Shown here in pieces: positions 50,719-60,492 of a stretch of DNA of 64,000 nt (position 1 is its first letter; the number at the start of each line of letters is the position of its first letter). This DNA is from Pseudomonas sp. LBUM920. Lineage in GTDB: Bacteria; Pseudomonadota; Gammaproteobacteria; Pseudomonadales; Pseudomonadaceae. The notes under the pieces were generated by a model. That model made no database searches and was not told the origin of the DNA. It saw nothing but the letters and a program-made list of their open reading frames with translations. A program made the position numbers and the translations under genes. The stretch is taken from assembly GCF_003852315.1 (NCBI RefSeq), contig NZ_CP027762.1, forward strand, positions 3,887,501 through 3,951,500, given 5' to 3'.

Positions 50719-51716
50719 CCGACTTTGCCCCGCTGACCTTTGAAACCCCTGCCGAGCACCCGTTTGCGCAGTTCGTACGCATCCTGGGCAAAGGCAAGCG
50801 CGGCGCGCGCAACCTCACCCGTGAGGAAGCCCGTGAAGCCATGGGCATGCTGCTCGACGAAAAGGTCGAGGACACCCAGCTCGGCGCCTTCCTGATGTTG
50901 CTGCGCCACAAGGAAGAAAGCCCGGAAGAGCTCGCGGGTTTCACCCAAGCCGTGCGCGAACGCCTGAACGCGCCGGCGCTGAAGGTGGATGTCGACTGGC
51001 CAACCTACGCCGGTAAAAAACGCCATCTGCCGTGGTATTTACTGGCGGCCAAGTGCCTGGCGCAAAACGGGGTGCGCATCCTCATGCACGGCGGCGGTGC
51101 GCACACCGCCGGCCGGTTGTACACCGAGCAATTGCTGGACGGTTTACAGATCCCGTTGTGCCGCAACTGGCAGCAGGTCGAAACGGCGTTCGAACGCGGC
51201 AACCTGGCGTTTATTCCCCTGGGCGACTGGGCACCACAACTGCAACGCATGATTGACCTGCGCAACACCCTGGGCCTGCGCTCGCCGATCCACTCGCTGG
51301 CGCGCCTGCTCAACCCGCTGAATGCGCGCTGCGGCCTGCAAAGCATTTTCCATCCCGGTTACCAGGGCGTACACCGCGATGCCAGCGGCCTGCTTGGCGA
51401 CAATGTGATCGTGGTCAAGGGCGATGGCGGCGAAGTCGAGATCAACCCGGACACAATCAGTCACCTGTATGGCACCACTGGCGGCCAAAGCTGGGATGAA
51501 GAATGGCCCGCCCTCTCGGCCCAACGCCACGTCAAACCTGCCAGCCTGGAACCTGAACACTTGAAAGCCGTGTGGCGTGGTGACGCTCAAGACAGTTACC
51601 CGCAACTGGCGCTGATCGCGACCATGGCCCTGGCCTTACGCGGCATCGGCCATCCGCGAGAGCAGGCGTTCGCATTGGCCCAGCAATACTGGGATGCGCG
51701 GGACACATCGATTTAA
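50715..51716 (+). CDS. YbiB/TrpD2-like glycosyltransferase family protein
   Basis: The 333-residue protein has the anthranilate phosphoribosyltransferase fold (LTREEAREAMGMLLDEKV near 40, a HGGGAHTAGRL loop near 120 in place of the GTGGDG-type PRPP loop), but its GVHRDASGLLGDNV segment is of YbiB type. YbiB binds nucleic acid and is LexA-regulated in E. coli, and enzymatic activity is not shown. It is co-translated with tusE. Confidence 0.85.
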   Translation: MTDFAPLTFETPAEHPFAQFVRILGKGKRGARNLTREEAREAMGMLLDEKVEDTQLGAFLMLLRHKEESPEELAGFTQAVRERLNAPALKVDVDWPTYAGKKRHLPWYLLAAKCLAQNGVRILMHGGGAHTAGRLYTEQLLDGLQIPLCRNWQQVETAFERGNLAFIPLGDWAPQLQRMIDLRNTLGLRSPIHSLARLLNPLNARCGLQSIFHPGYQGVHRDASGLLGDNVIVVKGDGGEVEINPDTISHLYGTTGGQSWDEEWPALSAQRHVKPASLEPEHLKAVWRGDAQDSYPQLALIATMALALRGIGHPREQAFALAQQYWDARDTSI

Positions 51717-51804
51717 TCGATCATTGCCCCGCAGTCTTTGCGCTTTTAGTTCGAACTCATCCCTTTAGACTGGCCTCCAACGCTTATTAGCCAAGGAGCC
51801 AGTC

Positions 51805-52800
51805 ATGGGTTTGCTGATCGAAGGACACTGGAAAGACCAGTGGTACGAAAGTAGCGCAGACGGCGCTTTCCAGCGCGAGCAGGCACAGCGCCGCAATTGG
51901 GTGACCGCCGACGGTGAGCCCGGCCCGAGTGGCGAAGGTGGCTTCAAGGCCGAAGCCGGTCGCTACCACCTGTATGTGTCCCTCGCCTGCCCCTGGGCGC
52001 ATCGCACCCTGATCCTGCGCAAGCTCAAGGGCCTGGAAAGCTTGATCGAGGTGTCCGTGGTCAGTTGGTTGATGCTGGAAAACGGCTGGACCTTCGACAA
52101 GGCCCACGGCTCTACCGGCGACAAGCTCGATGATTTTGCCTACATGCATCAGCGCTATACCGCCGACACCGCCGACTACACTGGCCGCGTGACCGTGCCG
52201 GTGTTGTGGGACAAGACGCTCAAGCGCATCGTCAGTAATGAATCGGCGGAGATCATCCGCATGTTCAACAGCGCGTTCAACCACCTGACCGGCAACACGC
52301 TGGACTTCTACCCCGAGGGGCTTCGCGAGGCGATTGACGCGCTGAACGAGCGCATCTACCCCGCGGTGAACAACGGCGTGTACCGCGCAGGCTTCGCCAC
52401 CTCGCAAAAGGCTTATGAAAGCGCGTTTGACGATGTGTTTGCCGAGCTGGACCACCTGGAGCAGCACTTGGATAAGCACCGCTATCTGGCTGGCGAATAC
52501 CTGACCGAAGCCGACGTGCGGCTGTTCACCACGCTGATTCGCTTTGATGCGGTGTATTACAGCCACTTCAAATGCAACCTGCGGCGGATGGCCGATTATC
52601 CGAATTTGTCGAACTGGCTAAGGGAGATGTATCAGTGGCCAGGCGTGGCCGAGACGGTGGATTTTGCGCATATCAAGGGGCATTACTACGCGAGCCACCG
52701 GACCATCAATCCGACGGGGATTGTGCCGAAAGGGCCGTTGCACAATTTTGATGCCGGGCATGATCGCGAGCGGCTGAGCGGTAAGGCCGTGTGGAACTGA
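51805..52800 (+). CDS. Glutathionyl-hydroquinone reductase (YqjG-type GST)
   Basis: The 331-residue protein has the family's redox Cys in SLACPWAHRTLI near residue 57 and the NESAEIIRMFNSAF segment near 145. The C-terminal GST helical domain includes YLAGEYLTEADVRLFTTLIRFD near 228. It reduces glutathionyl-hydroquinones with GSH. Monocistronic, with an RBS at about 51795 (caaggag). Confidence 0.94.
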   Translation: MGLLIEGHWKDQWYESSADGAFQREQAQRRNWVTADGEPGPSGEGGFKAEAGRYHLYVSLACPWAHRTLILRKLKGLESLIEVSVVSWLMLENGWTFDKAHGSTGDKLDDFAYMHQRYTADTADYTGRVTVPVLWDKTLKRIVSNESAEIIRMFNSAFNHLTGNTLDFYPEGLREAIDALNERIYPAVNNGVYRAGFATSQKAYESAFDDVFAELDHLEQHLDKHRYLAGEYLTEADVRLFTTLIRFDAVYYSHFKCNLRRMADYPNLSNWLREMYQWPGVAETVDFAHIKGHYYASHRTINPTGIVPKGPLHNFDAGHDRERLSGKAVWN

Positions 52801-52828
52801 CAACTCCTCTTCCGGTAGCGATTGGGCT

Positions 52829-52972
52829 TTCGTGGCGAGCGGGCTTGCCCCGCGTTGGGCTGCGCAGCAGCCCCAGTAAAAACACCGCGTTCTACCAAGC
52901 AAACCGCGGTGTCTGGCTTTAGGGCTGCTGCGCAGCCCAACGCGGGGCAAGCCCGCTCGCCACACTCAAATC
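52829..52972. repeat. Large REPIN-like inverted repeat
   Basis: The left arm GGCGAGCGGGCTTGCCCCGC continues GTTGGGCTGCGCAGCAGCCC. The right arm is its near-perfect inverse, starting GGGCTGCTGCGCAGCCC. Between them lies a second hairpin, AACACCGCG with CGCGGTGT. The arm is a different REP sequence class from the GTGGGAGCTGGC type found elsewhere in the window. Confidence 0.9.
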
Positions 52973-52990
52973 ACGCACTCAAGGGCGGTG

Positions 52991-54385
52991 TCACACCTGG
53001 GATTGTGCGCCTTCGAACCACTTCAGCTTTTCGCGCAATACCACCACTTCACCGACGATGACGAGTGTTGGCGCATGCACTTCATGCTCCGCCACCATGC
53101 GCGGCAAATCCGCCAGGGTGCCGGTGAAGACACGCTGGTTGGAGGTGGTGCCCTGCTGGATCAACGCCGCCGGCGTATCCGCCGAGCGACCATGCTTGAT
53201 CAGCTGTTCACAGATAATCGGCAAGCCGATCAAGCCCATGTAAAACACCAAGGTCTGCGACGGGCCAACGAGGTCATGCCAAGGCAGGTCCGAGGTGCCG
53301 TTTTTCAAATGCCCGGTGATAAACCGCACTGACTGCGCATAGTCGCGATGGGTCAGCGGAATTCCGGCATACGCCGCGCAACCACTGGCCGCCGTGATAC
53401 CCGGCACCACCTGAAACGGAATGCCATGGGCCGCCAACTCTTCGATCTCTTCGCCACCACGGCCAAAGATGAACGGATCGCCACCCTTGAGGCGCAGTAC
53501 ACGCTTGCCTTGCTTGGCCAGGTCCACCAATTGCTGGTTGATCTGGTCCTGCGGCACAGCATGATCGGCGCGACGTTTGCCCACGTAAACCCGTTCGGCA
53601 TCGCGACGGCACAGTTCGAGAATGGCCGGCGCCACCAAGCGGTCGTACAGCACCACGTCGGCTTGCTGCATCAGGCGCAAGGCGCGGAAGGTCAGCAGGT
53701 CCGGATCACCCGGGCCTGCGCCCACCAAGTAAACTTCGCCCGGCGCATGTGGCGGTTTCCCGTTGACCTTTTCGATCAGCAGGCGCTCGGCCTCATCGCC
53801 CTGCCCGGCCAACTGGCGGTCGGCAATCGGGCCCTGGAAAACTTCTTCCCAGAACGCGCGACGCTGCTGCACATCCGGATACAAACCTTTGACCTGAGCA
53901 CGAAAACGCGCCGCCAACCCGGCCAATTGGCCATAGGTGGACGGAATCCAGGTCTCCAGCTTGGCGCGGATCAAGCGCGCCAGTACCGGCGCATCGCCGC
54001 CACTGGACACTGCAATCACCAAGGGCGAACGGTCGACAATCGCCGGGAAGATCACGCTGCACAAGGCTGGCGCGTCCACCACGTTGACCGGCACGCAGCG
54101 ACGCTTGGCATCACTGGACACTTGCGCGTTCAGTGGTTCGTCATCGGTCGCGGCGATGATCAGGGTGCAACCGTCGAGGTCGGGCTCCTGATAACCGCGC
54201 AAAATCAGTTCCCCGCCACTGCCCAGCACCAGTTCACGCAACTGGTCTTCGATCTGGGGAGCAACCACCCGCAGCAACGCACCGGCGTCGGCCAGCAGCC
54301 GGGATTTGCGCAAGGCAATCTCCCCGCCACCGACGACCAACACACGACTGCCGCGCAGGTTATGAAACAGCGGCAGAAATTCCAT
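52991..54385 (-). CDS. cysG: Siroheme synthase (trifunctional)
   Basis: The 464-residue protein has an N-terminal dehydrogenase/ferrochelatase domain (VLVVGGGEIALRKSRLL near 15) and a C-terminal uroporphyrinogen-III methyltransferase domain beginning VYLVGAGPGDPDLLT near 217, with a PGITAASGCAAYAGIPLTHR motif near 335. It makes siroheme for assimilatory sulfite reductase. Stop and start codons adjoin serS closely. Confidence 0.96.
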   Translation of the reverse strand: MEFLPLFHNLRGSRVLVVGGGEIALRKSRLLADAGALLRVVAPQIEDQLRELVLGSGGELILRGYQEPDLDGCTLIIAATDDEPLNAQVSSDAKRRCVPVNVVDAPALCSVIFPAIVDRSPLVIAVSSGGDAPVLARLIRAKLETWIPSTYGQLAGLAARFRAQVKGLYPDVQQRRAFWEEVFQGPIADRQLAGQGDEAERLLIEKVNGKPPHAPGEVYLVGAGPGDPDLLTFRALRLMQQADVVLYDRLVAPAILELCRRDAERVYVGKRRADHAVPQDQINQQLVDLAKQGKRVLRLKGGDPFIFGRGGEEIEELAAHGIPFQVVPGITAASGCAAYAGIPLTHRDYAQSVRFITGHLKNGTSDLPWHDLVGPSQTLVFYMGLIGLPIICEQLIKHGRSADTPAALIQQGTTSNQRVFTGTLADLPRMVAEHEVHAPTLVIVGEVVVLREKLKWFEGAQSQV

Positions 54386-55666
54386 TTAGCCGATGACCTC
54401 AACGCCGCCCATGTACGGCTTGAGCACTTCCGGCACGCGGATGGAACCGTCGGCCTGCTGGTAGTTTTCCAGCACGGCTACGAGCGTACGGCCGACGGCC
54501 AGGCCCGAACCGTTGAGGGTGTGTACCAGCTCCGGCTTGCCGGTTTCCGGGTTGCGGAAACGCGCCTGCATGCGACGGGCCTGGAAATCACCGCAGTTGG
54601 AGCACGACGAAATCTCGCGGTATTTGTCCTGGCTCGGTACCCACACCTCGAGGTCGTAGGTCTTCACGGCACTGAAACCCATGTCGCCAGTGCACAGCGC
54701 CAAGACGCGGTACGGCAGCTCCAGCAGTTGCAGTACGCGTTCGGCATTGGCGGTCAGGCCTTCCAGGGCTTCCATCGAGGTCGACGGCTCGACCACTTGC
54801 ACCATCTCGACTTTGTCGAACTGGTGCTGGCGAATCATGCCGCGCGTGTCACGCCCCGAAGCGCCGGCTTCACTGCGGAAGCACGGGCTGTGGGCCACGA
54901 ACTTGATCGGCAGCTGCTTGGCGTCAAGGATTTCGCCCGCGACGATGTTGGTCAGCGACACTTCGGCCGTCGGGATCAGGTACAGGTCGGCTTCGCCGTC
55001 GCGGCTGATCTTGAACAGGTCTTCTTCAAATTTTGGCAGCTGGCTGGTGCCCATCAGCGCCGGCGCCTGCACCAGGTACGGGGTGTAGGCTTCTTCGTAG
55101 CCGTGCTCGCCGGTGTGCAGGTTGATCATGAACTGCGCCAGGGCACGGTGCATGCGCGCGATAGGACCGCGCAGCAAGGCAAAGCGTGCGCCGGACATTT
55201 TGGCGGCGGTTTCAAAATCCAGGCCACCGGTCAGCTCACCGAGCGCAACGTGGTCCTTGATCTCGAAATCAAAGGCCTTAGGCGTGCCCCAGCGGCGCAC
55301 CTCGACGTTGCCGTCTTCGTCTTCGCCAATCGGCACGGATTCGTGCGGCAGATTGGGGATGCCCAGCAGGATCGAGTCCAGCTCGCTCTGAATGCCTTCC
55401 AGCTCGACTTTGCCGTCGGACAGCTCGGTGCCCATACGCTCGACGTCCGCCATCAGCGGCGCGATGTCTTCACCGCGCTGCTTGGCCTGACCGATGGATT
55501 TGGAGCGCGCATTGCGTTCAGCCTGCAGTGCTTCGGTGCGGGTCTGGACGGTCTTGCGCTGTTCTTCCAGCGCTTCGATGCGCGCAACATCCAAGGCAAA
55601 GCCACGGGATGCCAGGCGGTCCGCTACGTCCTGAAGGTTGCTACGTAACAGTTTGGAATCGAGCAT
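54386..55666 (-). CDS. serS: Seryl-tRNA synthetase
   Basis: The 426-residue class II enzyme has the N-terminal coiled coil (EEQRKTVQTRTEALQAE near 30), motif 2 SPCFRSEAGASGRDTRGMIRQHQF near 265, and motif 3 NGSGLAVGRTLVAVLENYQ near 380. It charges tRNA-Ser, including the one at 27109. Start at ATG 55666. Confidence 0.98.
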   Translation of the reverse strand: MLDSKLLRSNLQDVADRLASRGFALDVARIEALEEQRKTVQTRTEALQAERNARSKSIGQAKQRGEDIAPLMADVERMGTELSDGKVELEGIQSELDSILLGIPNLPHESVPIGEDEDGNVEVRRWGTPKAFDFEIKDHVALGELTGGLDFETAAKMSGARFALLRGPIARMHRALAQFMINLHTGEHGYEEAYTPYLVQAPALMGTSQLPKFEEDLFKISRDGEADLYLIPTAEVSLTNIVAGEILDAKQLPIKFVAHSPCFRSEAGASGRDTRGMIRQHQFDKVEMVQVVEPSTSMEALEGLTANAERVLQLLELPYRVLALCTGDMGFSAVKTYDLEVWVPSQDKYREISSCSNCGDFQARRMQARFRNPETGKPELVHTLNGSGLAVGRTLVAVLENYQQADGSIRVPEVLKPYMGGVEVIG

Positions 55667-55681
55667 GTCGGTCTCTCGTTA

Positions 55682-56056
55682 TCAAAGTTTGGTCAAGGAC
55701 AGGCCAGCCCAGGTGGCGAGCAGCCCGCCGAACACGCTGATGCCCAAGTAGCCGAAGGCGACCAGGGCTTGCCCGCTTTCCAGCAGGCGCAGCGTATCCA
55801 GTGAAAAGGATGAAAAGGTCGTCAGACCGCCTACAAAGCCGACAATCAAGCCGGCGCGAATCTCAATCGGCACTTCCGGGCGCAACAGGAACCAGCCGTA
55901 CAACAGCCCGATGATCAAGCAGCCCACCAGGTTGACCGCCAGGGTCGCCGCATAAAAATGCTTGGGCCAGTTGGCGCTCACCCACGTACCGGCGGCGAAA
56001 CGCAATAATGTACCAGCGATGCCGGCTACGGACACGGCAAGAATGGTCTTGAGCAC
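55682..56056 (-). CDS. crcB: Fluoride channel CrcB/Fluc
   Basis: The 124-residue protein has four membrane helices. LLRFAAGTW near 17, NLVGCLIIGLLYG near 46 with the conserved pore Asn, and GFVGGLTTFSSFSLDTLRL near 73 (central Na+ and Phe-box region) mark the fluoride exporter. It overlaps the rarA stop by 1 bp. No fluoride riboswitch is seen, consistent with its position inside a run of closely spaced genes. Confidence 0.95.
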   Translation of the reverse strand: MLKTILAVSVAGIAGTLLRFAAGTWVSANWPKHFYAATLAVNLVGCLIIGLLYGWFLLRPEVPIEIRAGLIVGFVGGLTTFSSFSLDTLRLLESGQALVAFGYLGISVFGGLLATWAGLSLTKL

Positions 56057-57378
56057 TACTTTCTCCGCTGTTTGGGGCTGAGGCGATCGAGTTGGGCGAG
56101 GTGATTGAGCTTTTCACCAATCTTCAGCTCCAGCCCACGGGGCACCGGCTGGTAGAACGGCTGCGGCTCAAGCTCATCGGGAAAATAGTCTTCACCGGCG
56201 GCGTAGGCGTCCGGCTCGTCATGGGCATAGCGGTATTCGTCACCGTAGCCCAGTTGTTTCATCAGCTTGGTCGGGGCGTTGCGCAGGTGCAACGGCACTT
56301 CCAGCGAGCCGTGTTCGGCCGCAGCGCGCAGGGCCGACTTGAAGCCCATGTAAACGGCGTTGCTCTTGGGAGCGCAGGCCAAGTAAGTGATGGCCTGCGC
56401 CACCGCCAACTCGCCTTCCGGGCTGCCGAGGCGCTCCTGCACTTCCCAGGCGGCGAGGCACAGGCTCAGCGCGCGCGGGTCGGCATTGCCGATGTCTTCG
56501 CTGGCCATGCGCACCACACGGCGCGCCAGGTACAGCGGGTCGCAGCCGCCGTCGATCATGCGCGCAAACCAGTACAGCGCGCCGTCGGGGTTGGAGCCGC
56601 GTACGGATTTGTGCAGCGCCGAGATCTGGTCGTAAAAGGCTTCGCCCCCCTTGTCGAAGCGCCGGCGAGTGTCGCCCAGCAGGCTCTGCAGGAGGTCGAC
56701 GCCGATCTCGCTGTGGTCCTCGGCCAGATCCGACGCGTTCTCCAGCAGGTTGAGAAAGCGCCGACCGTCGCCATCGGCGGCGCTCATCAAAATCTTGAAG
56801 CCTTCGTCGCTGAGGCTGAGCTGGCGTTTGCCCAAGCCCTTGTCTTCGCTCAATGCACGCTGCAACAGCTTGCGCATCGCGGCTTCGTCCAGGCTCTTGA
56901 GCACATAGACCCGCGCCCGCGACAGCAATGCGTTGTTGAGTTCAAACGACGGGTTTTCGGTGGTGGCGCCGATAAAAATCAGCGTGCCGTCTTCGACATA
57001 CGGCAAAAACGCATCCTGCTGCGACTTGTTGAAGCGGTGCACCTCATCAACGAACAGGATGGTGCGCTTGCCGTATTGCCCGGCCTGCTGCTTGGCCACC
57101 TCAACCGCCTGACGGATCTCCTTGACCCCGGCCAACACCGCCGAAACCGTTTCGAAGTGCGCATCCGAGACCTTCGCCAGCAAGCGCGCCAGGGTGGTTT
57201 TACCCACGCCTGGCGGCCCCCAGAAAATCATCGAGTGCAGCGCACCCTGCTCCAGGGCTTCGCGCAATGGCTTGCCGCGAGCGAGCAGGTGTTCTTGCCC
57301 GACGTACTCGTCCAGGTTGGTCGAACGCAAACGCGCGGCCAAGGGTTGAGCAATCGGGTCACTTCGAAACAAATCCAT
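56056..57378 (-). CDS. rarA: Replication-associated recombination protein A
   Basis: 440 residues. Walker A WGPPGVGKTTLARLL near 54, Walker B LFVDEVHRFNKSQQD near 110 and a sensor-1 GATTENPSFELNNALLSR near 135 identify the MgsA/WRNIP1-like AAA+ protein that acts at stalled forks. The C-terminal part includes GCDPLYLARRVVRMASEDIGNAD. Adjacent to lolA, as is common. Confidence 0.96.
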   Translation of the reverse strand: MDLFRSDPIAQPLAARLRSTNLDEYVGQEHLLARGKPLREALEQGALHSMIFWGPPGVGKTTLARLLAKVSDAHFETVSAVLAGVKEIRQAVEVAKQQAGQYGKRTILFVDEVHRFNKSQQDAFLPYVEDGTLIFIGATTENPSFELNNALLSRARVYVLKSLDEAAMRKLLQRALSEDKGLGKRQLSLSDEGFKILMSAADGDGRRFLNLLENASDLAEDHSEIGVDLLQSLLGDTRRRFDKGGEAFYDQISALHKSVRGSNPDGALYWFARMIDGGCDPLYLARRVVRMASEDIGNADPRALSLCLAAWEVQERLGSPEGELAVAQAITYLACAPKSNAVYMGFKSALRAAAEHGSLEVPLHLRNAPTKLMKQLGYGDEYRYAHDEPDAYAAGEDYFPDELEPQPFYQPVPRGLELKIGEKLNHLAQLDRLSPKQRRK

Positions 57379-57405
57379 GGGCAGCGCTTGAAACCTCTAA
57401 ACAGT

Positions 57406-58029
57406 TTATTCCTGGATCACGTCGGCACCCTTGGGGATGACGAACTTGAACTTGGAAGCATCCACGACGCCGTTGGCCTTGACCGCGGAGAACAGGATAT
57501 CGGTGCGCTGACCAACGCTGTCGATCAGGCGCATGTTGTTGATCACGCCATTGCCAAACGACAGTTGCAGGCTGTCAAACAGCGTGTCCTTGGACTTGGG
57601 CTTGAGGGTGAACTCAATCACGTTGCTGGTTTGCTTGGAGGTGATATCAAAACTGTCGCTGATTTTCGACACATCGCCCGACAGCAGCAGCGCCGGGGTC
57701 TGGTTCAAACGCGGGTCGAGCTTTTTGATGGTCGCCTGCTCCAGGTCCGGGTCCCACAAGGTGACTTTCTGGCCGTCGGAGACGATGGTCTGCTCGTTCG
57801 GCGCGTCGGTTTTCCAGTAGAACAGGCCCGGGCGCTGTACAGCCATCTCACCGGCGGTTTCCTGCAACTGGGTGCCGCCACCATCCAGGGTCAGCTGGGA
57901 GAAGCGCGCCGTCAGGGTCTTGGATTTGTCCAACAGGTTGGTCAGGCTGGCCACGGAGGCCGGATCAGCGTGGGCCGAAACAGCAGTCAGGGCCAGGGCC
58001 GGCAACAACAGCATGCGGATAAGACGCAT
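57406..58029 (-). CDS. lolA: Outer-membrane lipoprotein carrier protein LolA
   Basis: I chose ATG 58029, with GAGG upstream, over 58041. The 207-residue product has a signal peptide (MRLIRMLLLPALALTAVS, cut after AHA) and the LolA-fold TARFSQLTLDGG and KPGLFYWKT-type (PGLFYWKTD) segments near 65. It ferries lipoproteins across the periplasm from LolCDE to LolB. It follows ftsK after 54 bp. Confidence 0.95.
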   Translation of the reverse strand: MRLIRMLLLPALALTAVSAHADPASVASLTNLLDKSKTLTARFSQLTLDGGGTQLQETAGEMAVQRPGLFYWKTDAPNEQTIVSDGQKVTLWDPDLEQATIKKLDPRLNQTPALLLSGDVSKISDSFDITSKQTSNVIEFTLKPKSKDTLFDSLQLSFGNGVINNMRLIDSVGQRTDILFSAVKANGVVDASKFKFVIPKGADVIQE

Positions 58030-58083
58030 GGGAGTCCTCATTGAGTCGTTAAGGCGAGCCGCGTGCTGCCACGCGGCACGAGA

Positions 58084-60492
58084 TCAGTCGCGCATCTGCC
58101 CGGGGGCGATGACTTCGCGCGAGCCGTTGGTGTTCATTGCGGTCACGACGCCAGCGTTTTCCATGGCTTCGATCATGCGGGCGGCGCGGTTGTAGCCGAT
58201 TTTCAGTTTGCGCTGCACCGCAGAGATCGAGGCACGGCGGCTTTCAAGCACGAACGCCACGGCTTCGTCGTACAGCGCGTCGGTTTCGGCGTCGTCGTCA
58301 CCACCGCTGCTGCCACCGTCGAAGCCGCTGCCGGCCTCTTCGACACCGGCGAGGATGTCGTCGTTGTATTCCGGGGCGCCGCGCAGTTTCCAGGCTTCCA
58401 CCACGCGGTGTACTTCGTCGTCGGAAACGAACGCGCCGTGAACCCGGATCGGCAGGCTTGTGCCGGGCGGCATGTAGAGCATGTCACCGTGACCCAACAG
58501 TTGCTCGGCGCCGCCTTGGTCGATGATGGTGCGCGAGTCGATTTTGCTGGAAACCTGGAACGCCATGCGCGTCGGGATGTTGGCCTTGATCAGACCCGTG
58601 ATCACGTCCACCGATGGCCGTTGGGTCGCCAGGATCAAGTGAATACCGGCCGCCCGGGCTTTCTGAGCGATACGTGCGATCAGCTCTTCAACCTTCTTGC
58701 CGACGATCATCATCATGTCGGCAAACTCGTCGACCACGACCACGATGGTCGGCAGCTTGGTCAGCAGCGGCGCTTCGTCGTGGATATTTTCGCGCTTGTA
58801 CAGTGGGTCGGTCAGCGGCGTGCCGGCGTCCTGGGCTTCCTTGACCTTGGCGTTGAAGCCCGACAGGTTTCGTACGCCCATCTTCGCCATCAGTTTGTAG
58901 CGGCGCTCCATCTCGGCCACGCTCCAGCGCAAGGCGTTGGCGGCGTCCTTCATGTCGGTGACCACCGGGCAGAGCAGGTGCGGAATGCCTTCGTAGATCG
59001 ACAATTCCAACATCTTCGGGTCGATCATGATCAGCTTGGCGTCATCCGGGCCAGATTTGAACAGGATCGACAGGATCATCGCGTTCACGCCCACCGATTT
59101 ACCGGAACCGGTGGTACCGGCCACCAGCAAGTGCGGCATTTTCGCCAGGTCGGTGATCACCGGCTTGCCGCCGATGTCATGGCCCAGGGCCAAGGTGACC
59201 GGCGATTTGAAGTTGTCGTATTCCGGCGTCGACAGCACTTCGGAGAAGCGCACGATCTGCCGGTCTTCATTGGGAATCTCGATGCCCACGGTGGTCTTGC
59301 CGGGGATCACTTCCACCACACGCACACTGGTCACCGCTAGGGAGCGGGCCAAGTCTTTGGCCAGGTTGGAAATGCGGCTGACCTTGACGCCGGCGGCGGG
59401 CTGGATTTCGTAACGGGTAATAACCGGGCCCGGGTGGATCGAGTCGACGGAAACTTCGACGCCGAATTCCTTGAGTTTGATTTCCAGCAGATGGCCGACG
59501 GCCGCCAGGGACTCCGGGGAATAATTGAGTTGTTTCTTTTCGGCCGGGTCGAGAATCGAGATCGGCGGCAAGGTGCCTTCCACGGCGCTGTCGATAAACA
59601 ACGGCGCCTGTTTCTCTTTCTGTACGCGATGGCTCGGCTCGGGAGCCTTGGGCGGCGCTGGGGCGATCACCGGCGGCACCTGCTTCTCGCGGTCCGACAT
59701 GTGCTTGCTCAGTGCCTGCTCGCGCTCGATCAGGCGCTCCTTGACCTTGGCCTGTTCGCGTCGGTCCGGTGTGCTTGGGGCCACCACTTCGTTGACGCGG
59801 GTGTCCACCTCGCGCAGCTGTGCAACCATGCGTTTGCGATCAACGCGCGCCGACCACCAGCGGTTGGCCGCACCCTGGAACAATTCGAGCAGGTCGAGGG
59901 TGATCTTGCCGGTGACGTCCATCACCTTGAACCACGACAGGTCGGTGAACACCGTCAGGCCGAACAGGAACAGCGCGATGAACATCAAGGTGCTGCCCTG
60001 GATATTCAGGCTCTTGCGCGCCAGGTCGCCAAGGCTCTCGCCCAGCGCACCGCCCGCGCCCGCCGGCAAACCGGTGGGCGCATGAAAGTGGATGTGCGCC
60101 AGGGCCGCACCGGACAGCACCAGAAACACCAGGCCGATCAAACGCCAGGAGAACAGCCAGCCGCTCCACTGCCACGGCTCGTGGCGCTGGCGGAAGATCT
60201 GCCAGGTCTTGATCGCCAGCAACAACGGGAAGATGTACGCGAAGTAACCCAGCACCATGAACAGAATGTCGGCGCTGTAGGAACCGGCAGGTCCACCGAA
60301 GTTCTGCACGTCTTCGATCTTGCTGTTGTGGCTCCAGCCTGGATCGTCCTTGCCATAGGTCAGCAAGGCCATCATCAGGAACAGGCACAGGGCGCCGATG
60401 GCGATCAGCGCCCCTTCCTTGAGTCGGTAGTGCAGGTGCTGGCGCCAGGCCGGCACGACTGCTGCTTTAGGTGTTGCGGCGGATTTCTTCAA
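58084..60492 (-). CDS. ftsK: DNA translocase FtsK
   Basis: 802 residues. Four N-terminal membrane helices (residues about 28-190), a linker with charged coil, an alpha/beta motor with Walker A VAGTTGSGKSVGVNAM near 455 and Walker B IVVVVDEFADMMM near 573, and a C-terminal winged-helix gamma domain (AVAFVLESRRASISAVQRKLKIGYNRAARMIE starting near 732, recognising KOPS). It segregates chromosome dimers at division by activating XerCD. Confidence 0.97.
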   Translation of the reverse strand: MKKSAATPKAAVVPAWRQHLHYRLKEGALIAIGALCLFLMMALLTYGKDDPGWSHNSKIEDVQNFGGPAGSYSADILFMVLGYFAYIFPLLLAIKTWQIFRQRHEPWQWSGWLFSWRLIGLVFLVLSGAALAHIHFHAPTGLPAGAGGALGESLGDLARKSLNIQGSTLMFIALFLFGLTVFTDLSWFKVMDVTGKITLDLLELFQGAANRWWSARVDRKRMVAQLREVDTRVNEVVAPSTPDRREQAKVKERLIEREQALSKHMSDREKQVPPVIAPAPPKAPEPSHRVQKEKQAPLFIDSAVEGTLPPISILDPAEKKQLNYSPESLAAVGHLLEIKLKEFGVEVSVDSIHPGPVITRYEIQPAAGVKVSRISNLAKDLARSLAVTSVRVVEVIPGKTTVGIEIPNEDRQIVRFSEVLSTPEYDNFKSPVTLALGHDIGGKPVITDLAKMPHLLVAGTTGSGKSVGVNAMILSILFKSGPDDAKLIMIDPKMLELSIYEGIPHLLCPVVTDMKDAANALRWSVAEMERRYKLMAKMGVRNLSGFNAKVKEAQDAGTPLTDPLYKRENIHDEAPLLTKLPTIVVVVDEFADMMMIVGKKVEELIARIAQKARAAGIHLILATQRPSVDVITGLIKANIPTRMAFQVSSKIDSRTIIDQGGAEQLLGHGDMLYMPPGTSLPIRVHGAFVSDDEVHRVVEAWKLRGAPEYNDDILAGVEEAGSGFDGGSSGGDDDAETDALYDEAVAFVLESRRASISAVQRKLKIGYNRAARMIEAMENAGVVTAMNTNGSREVIAPGQMRD

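Noticed and set aside
55682..56056. Fluoride riboswitch upstream of crcB
   Set aside because: crcB lies only 15 bp before the start of its neighbour in a packed gene row, and no riboswitch-like leader is present.
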